Assembly (NCBI GenBank): GCA_013397865.1
Contig: VZTI01001716.1
Coordinates: 434,001 to 498,000 of the forward strand
Reading direction: 5' to 3'
From: Struthidea cinerea
Lineage: Eukaryota > Chordata > Aves > Passeriformes > Corcoracidae
DNA length: 64,000 nt
Shown here: positions 1-12,716 of the stretch, piece after piece
How positions within the stretch are numbered: position 1 is the first letter of the stretch
How the letters are laid out: the number at the start of each line of letters is the position of its first letter
Position numbers and translations under genes: made by a program
Notes under the pieces: generated by a model
Told to the model about the DNA's origin: nothing
Database searches by the model: none
The model's input: the letters and a program-made list of their open reading frames with translations, nothing else

Positions 1-2339
1 AACTACATGTGTTACTAAAAGTACGATGATTATAGATATTTCATCTTTCTTAAATATCTAAAAGTTGGTAGCTCTGCTAATTCAACACAGAATAGATTTT
101 AAAGAATGAAATTGAGTGTTTTATTTGTATGTTCACTATGGAAAAGTTGTTCATGAGAAGATAGGTAACACAGAGGGTTGAGTGCAAAAGCTCTTTGGCA
201 CTGAGTTTAAGTCAGGACTGAAAATGAGCTTTGCTGTTCTCATACAGCTAATCCAAAGGAAGTCAGTGAGCTTCAGAAGAAAACATCAATTTGTCACAAC
301 TGATAGCCTGTTCTGCAGATATATCTTAGTGAAATAAAAGAAGGCTATTCCAGGGCAAAAATGTCAGTTATGTGATGAAACTCCTATACAAAAAAAACAC
401 CTCTCAAATGCCAATAGGGTCTGTCTAATGAGTAACAAAAGGAAGTAAAAAATGTTGTAAGGCACCTAGGATCAAGTGAGCAGCTCTAACACTTTTTACA
501 TATTCTATTTTAAATGTGACAAGAATTAGAATGTTTCTGCCTCTTCTATATTTAGATCCTGTCATTATAAAAAAGCGAAGCTTATTAACATGGATATTGA
601 ATTTTTTTAATTCAAGATATAACTCTTGATTATTCTTCAAAAGCAAATTATTTAAAAGCAAGAATTTCAAGTACCATTTTTTTTACATTGGACTACATTT
701 TTAAATTAGCACAACTGGTTCCTAATCAAATTAAATGAATAATTTGATCAAATAAGAGAAAAATGCAGTTTAACAGTGCTAGTGCATACTACAGGGAGAG
801 AGGGAGTAGCACATGTATTTTTCTGCAACTTATTATCATACCATGAAACTGTTAGACTAAACAGACAACTACTAAAAGGTTTTGAATACTTTGGATATTT
901 ATTGAAGCTAGTTTGACTTCAGGTATGTATTTGGGACTTTTGAAATCTGCCATCAGCTTCACCAGGTGGAGCACAATGTTTATTGTCTGCCAGTGCCAAC
1001 TGGCAGAGTGTTATCCAGAATGTTTTGTGCTCTGCTAAACCAGTAGGTGATATCTCATTCTGAAATTTTTTTAGTTCTTTTATATTTCATTTTGTAAGCT
1101 AAAACATAGGGTTTACAGAAAGTAATGAGTTACCTGTTGTGCAATTGTCTTGCTTCTCAATAACTGCATTGAGCTGGCTGATATTTTACACATACCTTCA
1201 TACACAAACACAAACATCAGGCTAAAATAAAATCTTAAGACAGTAAGCATCTATCAAAGCTACGAGAAACTGAAAATGGGGTCCTATGACAGGACTTATT
1301 AGGGATTCTGACAACAGGCAGGGCTAGTAATCCCATTAATAAAATATATACATATACTTTGTATGACACATTCATTGTTTATGATGACTAAAACTAGTTC
1401 ATGGCAGCAGAGAATCAAGCTTTGTAACTTCAGAAGTCCTTTTCTGTATTCTCGCTTTAGCCATCATAGAAATATTTAACTCTGCATGAGATGTGATGTG
1501 AAATGGCACAGGGAATGGCTTGTTTTGGGGACAAGTGGTTGATGGGAGTTGTAGATGAGGCTTGTAACGGAAGCAGACTTCAACCTTAACTGTACAATAG
1601 ATATAACTGTTCCATAATAAGAAAACAAGATTAAATCTAGGTATATTATTTTGTCACTCTGGCACCCTGGAGTTGGTAAGAACCATTTGCACAATCCAGT
1701 CAGGACAAGACATGCTAAGAAAATTGAATGAATATAGGCTTCTAACCTTTCTAGGGGAAAAATTTGTCAGATGCCTCTTTCTTCTAGTTTTGTTCTGGAA
1801 AAGGTATTTCAAGTGATTGGGGTGCAAAAGCTTATACAGTACTGCAAAAGTGACTAGCAACCTCTACAGCCACCAGACAGCCATTTATTTACACAGAGGT
1901 CATGGTGCAGAGTTAAATAGAAGAAATACCAAATATTGCATTACACCACGTATTCACTGAATGGATTATGATATATCTGTATCTTATTCATACTTCAGCA
2001 ATGATTAAGAACTATTTTGTTAGATATTTGATATTTTGAAGGAATTCTGAATTGAATTTGCTTCTGTGTAATGAAAATAAAGTCAACAGAAATACACAAC
2101 TCAAGATATGCAGTGTTTAACATATAATTATACACTGTATAATTATGCACTCTGCATAATCACTGCTTCTGAGCAATTATTTTTCAGCAGACCAAAGCAC
2201 TAATCCCACTCTACTACCAAGCACATTTTTTTTAAGGTTTGCTTCAGTGGGATGACAAGACACCAAGCTGCCAACTATTGCTACTACACCTCCAAAAGAA
2301 TGAGAGAAACAATGAACTGTTCTGAGAACTGCTCTCAAA
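1..2339. other. AT-rich unique DNA, no gene recognised
   Basis: No open frame here exceeds what chance gives in such AT-rich DNA, and no repeat family is recognisable. Two small perfect inverted repeats can be read: 986-994 with 999-1007 (arm TCTGCCAGT, 4-nt loop), and an AT-rich pair of hairpins at 2123-2160 just before the CR1 tail. No RNA gene, promoter or terminator is supported. Confidence 0.6.
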
Positions 2340-2556
2340 CCACAGAATCACAGAATATGCTGAACTGGAAGGGACCCACAAGGATCATCAAGTCCAAATC
2401 CTGGCCCTGCACAAGAGTTGTCCAAACACTTCTTGAACTGTGTCAGGCTTGGTGCTGTGACCATTTCCCTGGGGAGCTGTTCCAGTGCCCGACCACCCTC
2501 TGGGTGAAGAATCATTTCCTGATATCCCATCTAAACCTCCCCTGACACAGCTTCAA
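2340..2556 (-). mobile_element. CR1 LINE 3'-end fragment
   Basis: Read on the plus strand, the fragment starts with the tandem octamer-like end of CR1 in antisense (CAGAATCACAGAAT). It continues with the familiar segment GGATCATCAAGTCCA and ends near CTAAACCTCCCCTGACACAG, the antisense of the CR1 region just upstream of the 3' end. It is therefore a 5'-truncated CR1 inserted on the minus strand, keeping about 215 bp of the 3' part. Overlapping short open frames on both strands are by-products of its higher GC content. CR1 moves by target-primed reverse transcription and usually leaves no clear target duplication; none was found. Confidence 0.9.
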
Positions 2557-5500
2557 AATGTATAGGAAGGCATTATTAACATGCAAGAATCACCATTTTA
2601 CTGACAAAAAACTACCCTTACTAATGGTCTTCAAAGTGTTCTGGTCATATAAAATTTATATTTGCATAGCACAAGTCATGATGCTTTAAATCTCTTCCTC
2701 TTAAGTCATGCCTAATGTCCTGTCCAAAGTAATTTCAAGATGCTGAAAAAAAATACTATGTAGGCTCACAACAACAGTAAAAATATTTTCAGGAACAACT
2801 TCTGCTATAATTATTTTTACGTGACACAGAATTAAGAAGTATCTCAGAAATGTGACAGATTATTTATATTCATTGATAAAAGCTAAGCTGCTATCAGCTC
2901 ACAGAGTTTACAAAACATTTGGATTTTGTAGCATTTCAAACAAAGTGTGAGAAATGTGGCCATTTTCTTTAGGCTACAGAAAGAAATCTGAATGCAAAGG
3001 ATTGGATTTCTCATGTCTCCAACTGTTAAGTTACATCCTTATCATTTCTGACTAATTTTCTTGTGCCATAAGATTAGGAGACCAGATAGTTCATTATCTC
3101 CTTTAACATATTTTGCATGTCATAAACACACTTAAAAACTGCCGTCAGAAGTACAGCTGCTCTTAGATTTGGCAAAACTCTTCCTGACTATAAATAAATT
3201 AGTCTGCATAAAAGTTATTATTTTCGTCATTCTTACAAAATACTTATGTTCCCAGAAATTCTTTCAAAACATTTTACTCAGTTGTGATTTTAAAAAATTA
3301 ATCTTATTTACAGTACTTTATAAACAACGACCCCAGAAAAGTTCATAAGGATCTTACTTTTGTAATTCAAATGGGGTCAATAAAAATGAACAATTAAAAG
3401 ATGGAGTAACAGAATTCAATTGTGAATGAAGATGAATATATTTTGCTTTGCTGTTAGGAGTTACTATACTGACCTCAACAAGTATAAAGGTGCCCTGGGC
3501 ACTTTGAAAGACAACTGGAACATTTTTGTAAGCACCATATAATTTATTTCCAGAAACGCAGGCTGGCTGACCTTGAGATGTCATGTCTGGATACACAGTC
3601 CTCCTGCTGTAACTCCAAGTCAATGATTAGAAAGTGGAGTTACAACTTTTATTGCACCAGTCAGAAGGCATTTGTAGAAAAATAGGTATTTGTAGCTAAA
3701 TCTTGTTTTAGAAAAGGTCTTTTGAATATACATCCTCAACTGGATCAGAAAAAGCTGTATCACATACTAAATTCCTTATGAATTGTAACGTAGGCACATA
3801 AGAATTTAAGAAGATTAATCACCTAAAAATGCAGACAGCTTGCAGGAAAATGCCTGTTTGAATCTCCCAGCAAGGCTGGTAGCCATGTCAACAATAGCAC
3901 TTAGGCACCATTTAATCAACCTAGAAAAAATGGACCACTTACAAAATCCCTGCATCCAAACTTCTGCCATCCCTTAGTGAGAAAATAAACAGCAAGTACA
4001 AATTCTGTGTTCCAGTCTCAGCTTCCAGTGCATATTATTCAGCAATAGTTGTATGTGTAAACTTTATAAGTGGACTGGATCTGACACTACCTTGCCTCTA
4101 CTCAGGTGGGCTTCATTGCTGGGCTACTCAGTGAATCCTGGTCCTTGAAAAAGAAGACTTAGATCATGTAAAATATCCAAAAGACTGGACAGCAGATGTA
4201 ATCTAGATATAACCAACTAAATCAGCTAATGGAGAAAAATAGCAAAGTCAGGAGAAGAAATACTTTGAAAAAATGGCCAGATGACAAATCATTCTCTGGT
4301 GGTGCCTGTTTTTCACCGCTGATTAAAGGTAGGCTGGGATCACCAGTTTAGACTAGCTTTAAAAACCAAAAGCTGGACTCTCCCAAGACCAGGGCTGCAG
4401 AGCAGCAAGATGCTTGCTCAGCAAGGCAGCAGCCACTCCCACTACGGAGGAGGATGGGGCAGAACTTTCCCATATCCTCAGTGGAGGATTCACTTTATCT
4501 TTTAGAGGTTCACGAGACAATATGAATTTGCTTCCTTTTATCCTCTAGGAAATAAAACACTAGTTGTACAAGACTGTTTAATTTGGTAAGTGGGAAGTAT
4601 TTGGCACCTAACAGAGTTTTCCTGGGCCTCACCACAGAGAGATACAGTGCCTTGCACTGTAGAGAGGAAGGCAGTGCAAAGCTTTAACTATCCCTTGAAT
4701 CTGGTCTCTGTTATGGCATATCAGAACCTGGCAGAGCATCATACAAATAAATGTAATAATAGTGTTAATTTTATCAATTATGTTGTAAATTTCATTTTGC
4801 ATGCTTTCTTACAAGTTCTAGGACTATCAAAGAACAGCAAACCATACCAGAAGGGTGGCATAAAGTGGTCAAACACTACTTAGCCCATATTTTTTCTTCA
4901 GGGAAGCTGGATGGTGCAATAAATGTCTACCGTATCAGTACTGAGGTTTGTTTCAAAGGGACCAAAATTTTCTGCCATGAACAGTAAAAAGCTGAGCTCT
5001 CTCACATTAGTCTCCAAATAATCTCTAGTATTACAGAAAGAAGGAATTTATTAAGGATTTAATGAAAACTACTGTTTCATCAAACTCCGTGCAGACAAGA
5101 GAACTTAAATGATAAGATGTCAACAAGCACTATAATTATCTGAGGTTCAGAAACACCATAAAGGTCAACAAAATAAGAAAGAATATTTTAAAACTTTTGT
5201 AGCTTTGGTGGCAAAAACATTTACATGTTAAATATTTTTTTTGAAAGAGAAAGCAGAATGCACTAGTCGTCTATCTGCCTACTGCTCCTTGGACAATCAA
5301 ACAGAAATAAAATTATTTCTAAAATACATTATGCAATCTGTTGAACAGAATACTATAGAAACTTCAGATGTTTCAGTAAGAAAACAGCAGTACCCTAACG
5401 ACACCAAGAATTCAGACAGAAGAATGAATTTCCCTTGCTGAAAGTAAGTGTTGGTTTGACTTAAAAGAAAAAGTAACCTGCCTTTTAACACATTTTACTT

Positions 5501-7367
5501 TTTTTTGTTACATATAATTATCTATGGTGATCTTATTAAAATACATTATTCTTTGCTGTGATTTTCACATTTTATCATTTTATCTCCAATATAATTTTTT
5601 AAAATCTTATTTCCAGTGAGATCTAGCATATAGATATCCTTGTATAACCCCATTTCAAATTCATCGTCTACTGTTTGCACTCTACTAACACTACCCTCGT
5701 AAAATCCCTAATGATTTACTCAAAGCCTGCGCTTAAAACCCATTGAATCCCCATCCGCCTTGATTTATCCAACAACTTCAAAGCATATATAACCTTTTCT
5801 TCTTTTTAAAAGACTTAATTACAAAAATTTGACTGAGGAAAAGGTTGGCACTTGCATCAGAGAGATGAGGACCAAAAGTTGCCCCTTTTATTTTTAATCT
5901 TTTTCTCTGTGGCTTGACAGTAGCTTGACACTGCGTAGCTCAAGTGGGATCCACTTACTTGGGATGCACTTACTTCTTTAGCAGACAGAGAAATCAAAGA
6001 ATGATTAAAATAGTGAAAGTTTTAAACTATTCAGACTAAATAATAAAAACAGATTTGGCAGAAGATGCACAGTATTTCCTTGATATCCCTTTGAAAAACA
6101 CAGGGGGAATTGGGCAAAAATCTAACAACCTACAGAGAATTCCTCTCCCCAAAGACTTGTTGCTCAGGGGACATATGAGCAAAGTCAAAACCACTGCAGA
6201 CACAGCGTTTCAACACTGTTTGCAAAGGGCCTCAAACTGGGAGCCCTCCTTTGAAGGCCTCTCCTCTTCACAGCCCCAAGTCTGAACAGAATGGAGTTAG
6301 AAACCGCTCCTTAGGCTGAAAGGACAAGGACAAGTCAACATCTAGGCTTCTCAGATGCCCTGTTTACTGTTAGTGCATTCAGGCTGGGTAGTCAGGGCCT
6401 TTTCTTTGGATGCTTAAGATATTAATATGAATTTTGCCTTTTTCAATTGAGTTTCTCTACACTAATAGAACTTGAGGGCACATCAAACCTCTGTTGAAAG
6501 CACAGATTATTTTCTGTTTGTGGATTGAGAGAGCAAGGAGAAAACAGAACTTTAGAAATTAAACTGGGATATATAGTACCACTGAGGGGACATGGTCAAA
6601 GAATGTACCTCTGTATTTCACGCATATCCATTTTTCTTTTGTCAGTCTTCCACTATTACTAAAGACTGTGAAAAACATAAGAGGATATTTAAAATCTGAA
6701 GCAAAAGGCCAGAAATAGGATAGAAACTGCTCGGTGTTACTCCCCTCTTCATAACAAAGAAATACAATTCATAAATAACCACACAAGTCAGGGAGGCTGT
6801 GTGGTTTACAGAAAGAACCACTGACCATCATTGGTTGACCAATATTCCTACAGAACAAGGTATTACCGTGTTCACAGCAGGCAGGACAGCAACAACTCTG
6901 TTCATCCATGCCATCCAATATCAGGTTCCTGTGCTCCTTAACAGAGTTTCGTGACCAAAAGCAATGGTTGGCTCCTTGTAGTCCTTGGCTTCAAGGGATG
7001 ATGTCTGATGGCTACCAGCCTGATATAGTTTCATGCTGTGGGCCCTCCATACATACTTCGCAAAGAATGGTGTTTTACACAAAATCACTTCTCCTTCATC
7101 AGAATCCTCATACTAGAATCCAGATTCTGTTCTCTTCTGAAGGGCAACCAAAACCACTGAAAATACACTGAGTCCAGTCTGGACCAGTACCGGAAGGAAA
7201 ATTTCCACAGACACACTTAGAGGGAGTAGGAGGCTATGCAGGTTTAGGTCCAGACAGTTCTAGTGTCTCTCTGGATCCAAGGAAGCTGTCTTTACTAACC
7301 AAACATAAGTCTCCACAAATGTGGAGCAGTTCCACACAGAGGTGCTCAGATTAGTGTGGACAAAACT
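2557..7367. other. AT-rich unique DNA, no gene recognised
   Basis: No recognisable gene or repeat. The longest open frames are under 100 codons, have no resemblance I can name, and are in line with chance. The open stretch 5241-5441 ends in a stop directly before a donor-like GTAAGT at 5443, but no convincing acceptor precedes it, so it is not called an exon. Confidence 0.55.
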
Positions 7368-7373
7368 AGCTGA
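7368..7373. repeat. Left target-site duplication of solo LTR
   Basis: AGCTGA directly abuts the left edge of the LTR at 7374 and is repeated exactly at 7670-7675 at its right edge. A 6-bp duplication is typical of class II (ERVK/alpha- and beta-like) integrases. Confidence 0.8.
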
Positions 7374-7669
7374 TGTCGCTCTCTCGGACACGAAATAAGC
7401 ACGCGGGACGCAGCTTGTCAGGTCAAAGCAGCCAGGGCAGAGAGGCCAGAAAAGCCCCCACCTCTGCCCTCCGTCGTTTATTTTATATGTTCTTAGAAAC
7501 CACCGTGGATTGGAGGATGAAGATTTCCTCCTCTCAATCTCACTGGTCAATGGAAATGTCTATCATACAAAGTCCACCTAGCAAAGGAATGCAAAACAAT
7601 CCAGGCACGGTTAGCAAAACATGAGCATGTTTACAGAAAGTGCGTGAGAAACTGTTTACAGAAGTTGCA
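7374..7669 (-). mobile_element. Solo LTR of class II (ERVK-like) ERV
   Basis: A 296-bp element read on the minus strand begins TGCAACTTCTG and ends GAGAGAGCGACA, so it has TG...CA ends. It is flanked by the exact 6-bp duplication AGCTGA (7368-7373 and 7670-7675). On the minus strand, AATAAA (complement of 7477-7482) overlaps a TATA-like ATATAAAATAAA and is followed by a GC-richer, CpG-containing tail that would be R-U5. No internal retroviral sequence lies next to it. It is therefore a solo LTR left by recombination between the two LTRs of a provirus. The AGCGACA end is shared with the plus-strand LTR at 42567-42939, which suggests related families. Family name not assigned. Confidence 0.8.
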
Positions 7670-7675
7670 AGCTGA
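7670..7675. repeat. Right target-site duplication of solo LTR
   Basis: AGCTGA is an exact copy of 7368-7373 and marks the right integration border of the minus-strand solo LTR. Confidence 0.8.
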
Positions 7676-10549
7676 AGAACTGCAAAATGCAGGGCGACAA
7701 GCCTAGTTACTAGAAGGCACAGAACTCCCTTAGCATGGTGCTCCATGAGTAGTTACACCCAGTTTCTCAGTAAAGCTGGCTGGATGGGCAGTGAAATGCC
7801 CTCACTCTATGTCTGCTGGCACCTCTTGGGCAGTGATCACATGGTGACCACTGCTTTATAGACATGTCTTTACATGTCTTTACAACTCTCTCAAGCTGTT
7901 GGTTCATCTTATACTTTGGAGAATTAGTATTCTTTCTCTGAACAGCACTAGCACTTTTTTCTCATTTTCAGACTCCTGCTAGAGGTTCGCAGGACTCTTC
8001 ATACGTGAGGGTTGAAAACACCTCTATTTATCTTATGTCCATAAAATGAATCAACAGATCCTTGATATAAATGCTTGGATCTTCCCCTATTAAATCCTTT
8101 AGGATGACCTTGCAAGGTCCTCTCCAGTTGTTTTCAATCATAAATTCTTAGCTGGAAGATACAATCCCATGCTGCGATACCTTCAAAAAGAAACTTCTCT
8201 GTTCCTGTCAGCATCAATGCTTCCTTCAAAAAGAAGACAAAGCTTCACTTTCTTTATTGTCTGACAGGAAGTAGAAGCTCCATAAAAAAATTCCTCCACA
8301 GACCAGAAAAAGAAAGAAAGGCTCCTTTTCAAAAGTGTTATAAACTGATATTTAAAACTATTTCTTTTGGGTTTTTGCATCAAAGATCAATTAGGACACT
8401 GATGCTACCAAAAGACCAAACCCACAAAAATGGTATTACTTCAATATTGAAAAAAAAAAACAACCAACACTGTTTATAAAATTAAAGAAACAGAAGAATG
8501 ACAAGCTAGAAGAGTAAGTCTCAATGTGCTTCTGGAAGAAACAGACCAGTTCATGGAAAGAGAGAAAAAAAGAAAAGTTTTTCCTTCCTGAGTATTTGTT
8601 CCAATAAACACAACAAAAAACATTAATAACTTCTGAATTATTTCCTCTTACTTATGATGAAAGACTCACAACTCCTACAGCAGAGCTCCACAGAAACATT
8701 GTCATGAGGATCTTTTTTTTAAATAGAACATTACAAGACTATGATGCAGAATTATTTATTTGGGGTTTTTACAATTATTAAATATCTCTTTTTACAAAAT
8801 TAGTTATACACAGCAAATAACCTTGCAGCTTCTCGAGGTTGTTTTTTTTTAATAAGCTAAAATTTAAATATATGGAAACATACAAATTTGAGGAAAAAAA
8901 ACAGTCAAGTCTGAAAAAACTTGAATTTAAATGCTCAGCCATACTGGCTTCACTTATGAGACAATCTCTAGCAGCAGGAGATAAATCAGAGCACAGCAGT
9001 AAATTATAGTCTTAATTCATCTGATTATATAATTTTATTCTTCTCTTTTTCTCTCTTTTTATATCAGTGCTTGAAGGAATGAATTTATTGCTGAGGCTTC
9101 TCTTCCTGTTCTGAATGATGGATTCTGCATTATTCTTGGAATTACGTATATCCATAATTTAGTCTTCAAAATAATTTTCTTTGTTTTATAACTTAGCTAA
9201 AAATATCTGCCTCATAGTTATTACTGAATTATTAGAAAATTGGGGAACTTAGAGAATAATAAAAAATATGTAAATGTTCTGCAAAAATGAGATTTCATCA
9301 TATTTTACATTTTTTCTTATCAGTCCTTATTTATTGAATGAAACTTTTCCAAAAAACTCTGATGTGAAAATCTGAAAGTACAGAGTAGCACAGTTACTTT
9401 ATTATGATGAAAGACTCAATTGAGCTAAAACTGGAAAGTTTAGAGTAAACAGATCCCCAGATAATAAAATTATTCAAGAGCTCAAGTCTACAACACACTG
9501 GCATTAGATTAAATCACTGCAGACACAGCTTAATTGTGGCATTAGTGGGAAGCGGGTAAATGCAAAAGGTGTGACAAGTGGACACAGCTCAGGGCAAGGA
9601 GCAGGTGGATGAAGCCTTGCTGGGAATATTCTTCCCTTTACTCTTTCCTAAAAAGAGTAGCAAGACTTTCTCTGTGCCCTGCCTTTCTGAAGAGGATGCA
9701 CAAGGAAAATGCAGTTGAAGGACTTGTTTAGAAACAAGTCCTGCCAAGAGGCAGGCACTCAACACTAGCAGGACCTGCAGACTGGTGAGCTTGGCAGGTT
9801 GCCTTTCTCTTCTTACCAAACTGGCTTTTTAATCCCTCTGTTTGGATTAACATCCCCTGGAGTTACAATCTCCAAACACTTTGCTCTTCTCATTTTCTCT
9901 AGCTTTTTCTTGCTTTTTAGATAGATCATTGCCTCTTTCCCTCACTAACTCCCAATAGAACATCATTCAATGAAAAAAACCCTCGTATTTTAACTAGGTT
10001 TGAGAGGTACTTCTCATATAAGAGAATAGTCAGGAAGCAGACAATTCCTGTAAAACATTTGCTGTTTGTCCTCACAGTTTATACATTAGGAGAGGCTGAA
10101 ATAATTTGTGTAATAACCAGCTGGATCTCAATATTTTTCTCTCAAGCTGTTGGTTCATTCAGTTTTCTCTCTCTTTTCAATACACCAGTTTCCCCACTGA
10201 ACTTGCCGTTCCTTAAATTCCATCTGCGCTTTCAAACTATTACCCATCTGTGCAGCACGAACTGCAAATAAACCTTCGACCGTGTGCTGAGCAAGCTTAC
10301 TCTGGTTTTGTTATACTCTGTAGCCTCTTTCATGAGCTGGTGAATAATCATTAAACAAGACCAGCATTAGTTCAAATCATACAATATTTCTCTGTCGTAA
10401 GAAAAAAGGAAATTAATTTTTTTTCTATTTAAAAATACTGGTATTTTTAAATGTAAAAGTAAGATTTCATCCTAAATATACTAAAGCACTTGTTGCTGTG
10501 TCCTCTGTGTAGTTGGCTGTCATTTTCAGAAGCAGATAGTTATTGCCAT
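7676..10549. other. AT-rich unique DNA, no gene recognised
   Basis: No gene or known repeat. Three local features stand out. A 10-bp unit, ACATGTCTTT, is repeated twice at 7862-7881. A 21-bp string at 7887-7907 recurs exactly at 10138-10158. A near-palindrome lies at 9720-9741 (arms GGACTTGTTT and AAACAAGTCC, 2-nt spacer). Strong polypyrimidine-AG strings occur at 9067 and 9920. The frame after the second is open to 10271 but has no recognisable protein character, and the frames after the first close within about 50 bases. Confidence 0.5.
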
Positions 10550-10612
10550 TGTGCTGGTTTTGCCTGCAGTAGAGTTGATCTTCTTCATAGTAGACAGTAT
10601 GGAGCTATGCAC
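10550..10612 (+). mobile_element. 5' stub of an ERVL-type avian LTR
   Basis: The sequence starts TGTGCTGGTTTTGCCTGC and runs through AGAGTTGATCTTCTTCATAG to about GGAGCTATG. This matches the opening of the LTR at 38327-38914 (TGTGCTGGATTTGGCTGGGA, then AGAGTTA). The similarity fades after about 60 bases, so either the LTR is truncated or the remainder up to about 10730 is too diverged to recognise by eye. A short open frame across it (10551-10793) is not a gene. Confidence 0.6.
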
Positions 10613-10825
10613 TGTGTCAGTGCCCAGGAGTAGCAGCCAAAGGGACTCTCAGAACTTTCTTTCCTCGGTACCAAGCTCAGCTCTGCAGTACCACTCACCC
10701 CACCTTCCCAGCCCCACTGCATATCATGAAGCCACAGTAAACGTTTGCCCACAAGATATGTCACTCTGTGTGTCACAAACTTCTAGTTTGTGATTAGCAA
10801 ACAAGATCAACAGCTGCACTTGTCA

Positions 10826-10844
10826 GCAATGCAATGCAATGCAA
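10826..10844. repeat. Short (GCAAT)n microsatellite
   Basis: Three perfect GCAAT pentamers are followed by GCAA. This is a minor simple repeat. Confidence 0.9.
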
Positions 10845-12700
10845 GGTTTCAGGAAAGCTTTTAAACAGTAAGGAATGCAGCGATATCTCCACTTACAGGT
10901 GTTTTCTTTCTGATAACAGTTTTCCTTTTTAGTAGGAATGAAAAAAATGGCAGAGATTACATATTTGGCCTACATTTGTCAAGAACTTTCACGTTTAACC
11001 TGTTTAGCTAAAACCACAGTGAATGATAGGACCACCCTTAAAGATACAGTCTAGTGGTCAGGTCACGTGTCAGCCCAGGTTTTCACAGAACGATATAAAA
11101 GAAAACTACAACAAAGAACAGTCACTAGGATCACAGAACATGACAAACATGTTTGGCAGGATTATACAGGATTTAATTTCTATTGCTTCCTTAACAGGCC
11201 TGCTCTAGAATAGCTGCAGTGGTGATTCCTTAGCAAAAATGGGATATGATATTTGCAAATGCAAAGCTATTAACAAAGCAAATGGGTTATAATACTAATT
11301 AAGAAACCACTAAGCAACCATGCATGACCTATTCCTGATTTGTGCCATGAGACTACACACTGAAAGCAAATGAGAAAATTCAGCAAAGAGGATGACCATG
11401 CTGAGTTAAATGAATTCGTCATTCTTTATTAAATTAGCATTTATATTCTAAAGTGTTGTTAATAACATTTGGTTAAGTTAATACTGAATCTGAATTACAG
11501 CTAATTATGTCAATAAAGTAGAGCTCTGCAAATCCATAGCATGAATTCTGTGAAATTTTACATTAAAAATTTTAATTTTTTATTCCCCTAATCTCTACTA
11601 CTACAGTATTCAGAATTTGATTAAAAAACTATTTATCAGTATTTGAATTAAAAATACATCTTTACACAAATATAGACTGATTCATTTTAAATTTTTGATT
11701 TTAAAAAGCATGTTTATGTCTTAAAATCACATACTGGGTAATTTTTTTCTTATACTTATTATTTTTCTGAATTTGTAAAGCAAAGATCTTGTAGTATTTC
11801 TAATATTTCAAAATAGGACAAAAAATTGCTGAGGCTTAGGAATGAATCCTGTGGGAGCAGACTGGAGACTTTTGCTCAGTTATGTTGTAAGACATAGAAT
11901 TTTTTATTTAATACTGAGAAATACTATTTTAGTATTCTCTGAATGCACAAGTGTCACATCCACTGTGTGCACCAGATCTTGAAATAACAGTTTAGGTTCT
12001 GAAGTTAAACTGACTATTCTCACAGCTATTTTCTTCATTGCTACTCTTATTTCTAGATGCCTCACAAAAAAAACTGATTTAATCTAATTTTCACTGGCAA
12101 AATTGTAGTCATGTAAAGAAAACACTGTCCACTCTGCTAGTGAAAGACTTTTTCCTTTTCAGTGTGATTGCTCAAAGTCCAACTGACAACTGGATGCAGT
12201 ACCATCACTGTGGCATGACAGTCTCACGCTGTGCAGCAGGAGGGTTGTCGTGTGAGACAGAACAGATCCTCCTTTCACTGCCGCTCTATTGCAAGCCTGC
12301 TTGATTCAAAGCAAAACATGATGCATGTCCAGTTTTGCACCCAGGCTTAGTACAGGACCACTTGATTTAGGCTAGATGAGTTATTTTGTAACACCTGCCT
12401 TCTTAGCATAGTTGCATAAGACTAGGAAAACTAAGATAACAGCATCCAGTCTGCAACCACTTGAAGGTATCAAATAACCTTCACAAGTCTGCCAACTTGT
12501 GTACGCATCTGAAAAGACCAGGATGGACAAGTGCTGGGGGATAACACCTGCCTGGACGAGGTGAAATAGCTTCATTCCCACCTGCAGAAAAATGAGGTAA
12601 TTCTTTGATCCAGACTCATCCTAATCCACAGAAAACGTTTATCCAGATGTCAGTGATATCCAGATGACACCAGATTAGTGTAGTTTTGAGGGGTTTTGGT

Positions 12701-12716
12701 AAAAAAAAAAAAAAAA
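12701..12716. repeat. Poly(A) run, 16 bases
   Basis: Sixteen consecutive A residues. No AATAAA lies just upstream, and no recognisable retroposed gene precedes it, so it is listed only as a homopolymer. Confidence 0.9.

Noticed and set aside
5241..5441. 66-codon frame ending next to GTAAGTG
   Set aside because: The stop codon comes before the donor and the upstream acceptor is poor, so it is not consistent with an internal or terminal exon.
7972..8004. 33-base segment between TTCTCATTTTCAG and GTGAGG (possible microexon)
   Set aside because: The donor is preceded by TAC rather than AG and nothing nearby supports a gene. Too short to judge.
9921..10271. 117-codon open stretch starting at a strong acceptor-like tract
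   Set aside because: The frame is bounded on the left by TAG, part of the acceptor itself, so the match is automatic. The peptide has no coding character. AATAAACC at 10266 looked LTR-like but no LTR ends were found.
12381..12716. GC-moderate segment followed by 16 A residues, considered as a processed pseudogene
   Set aside because: No polyadenylation signal, no flanking duplication seen and no recognisable parent gene.
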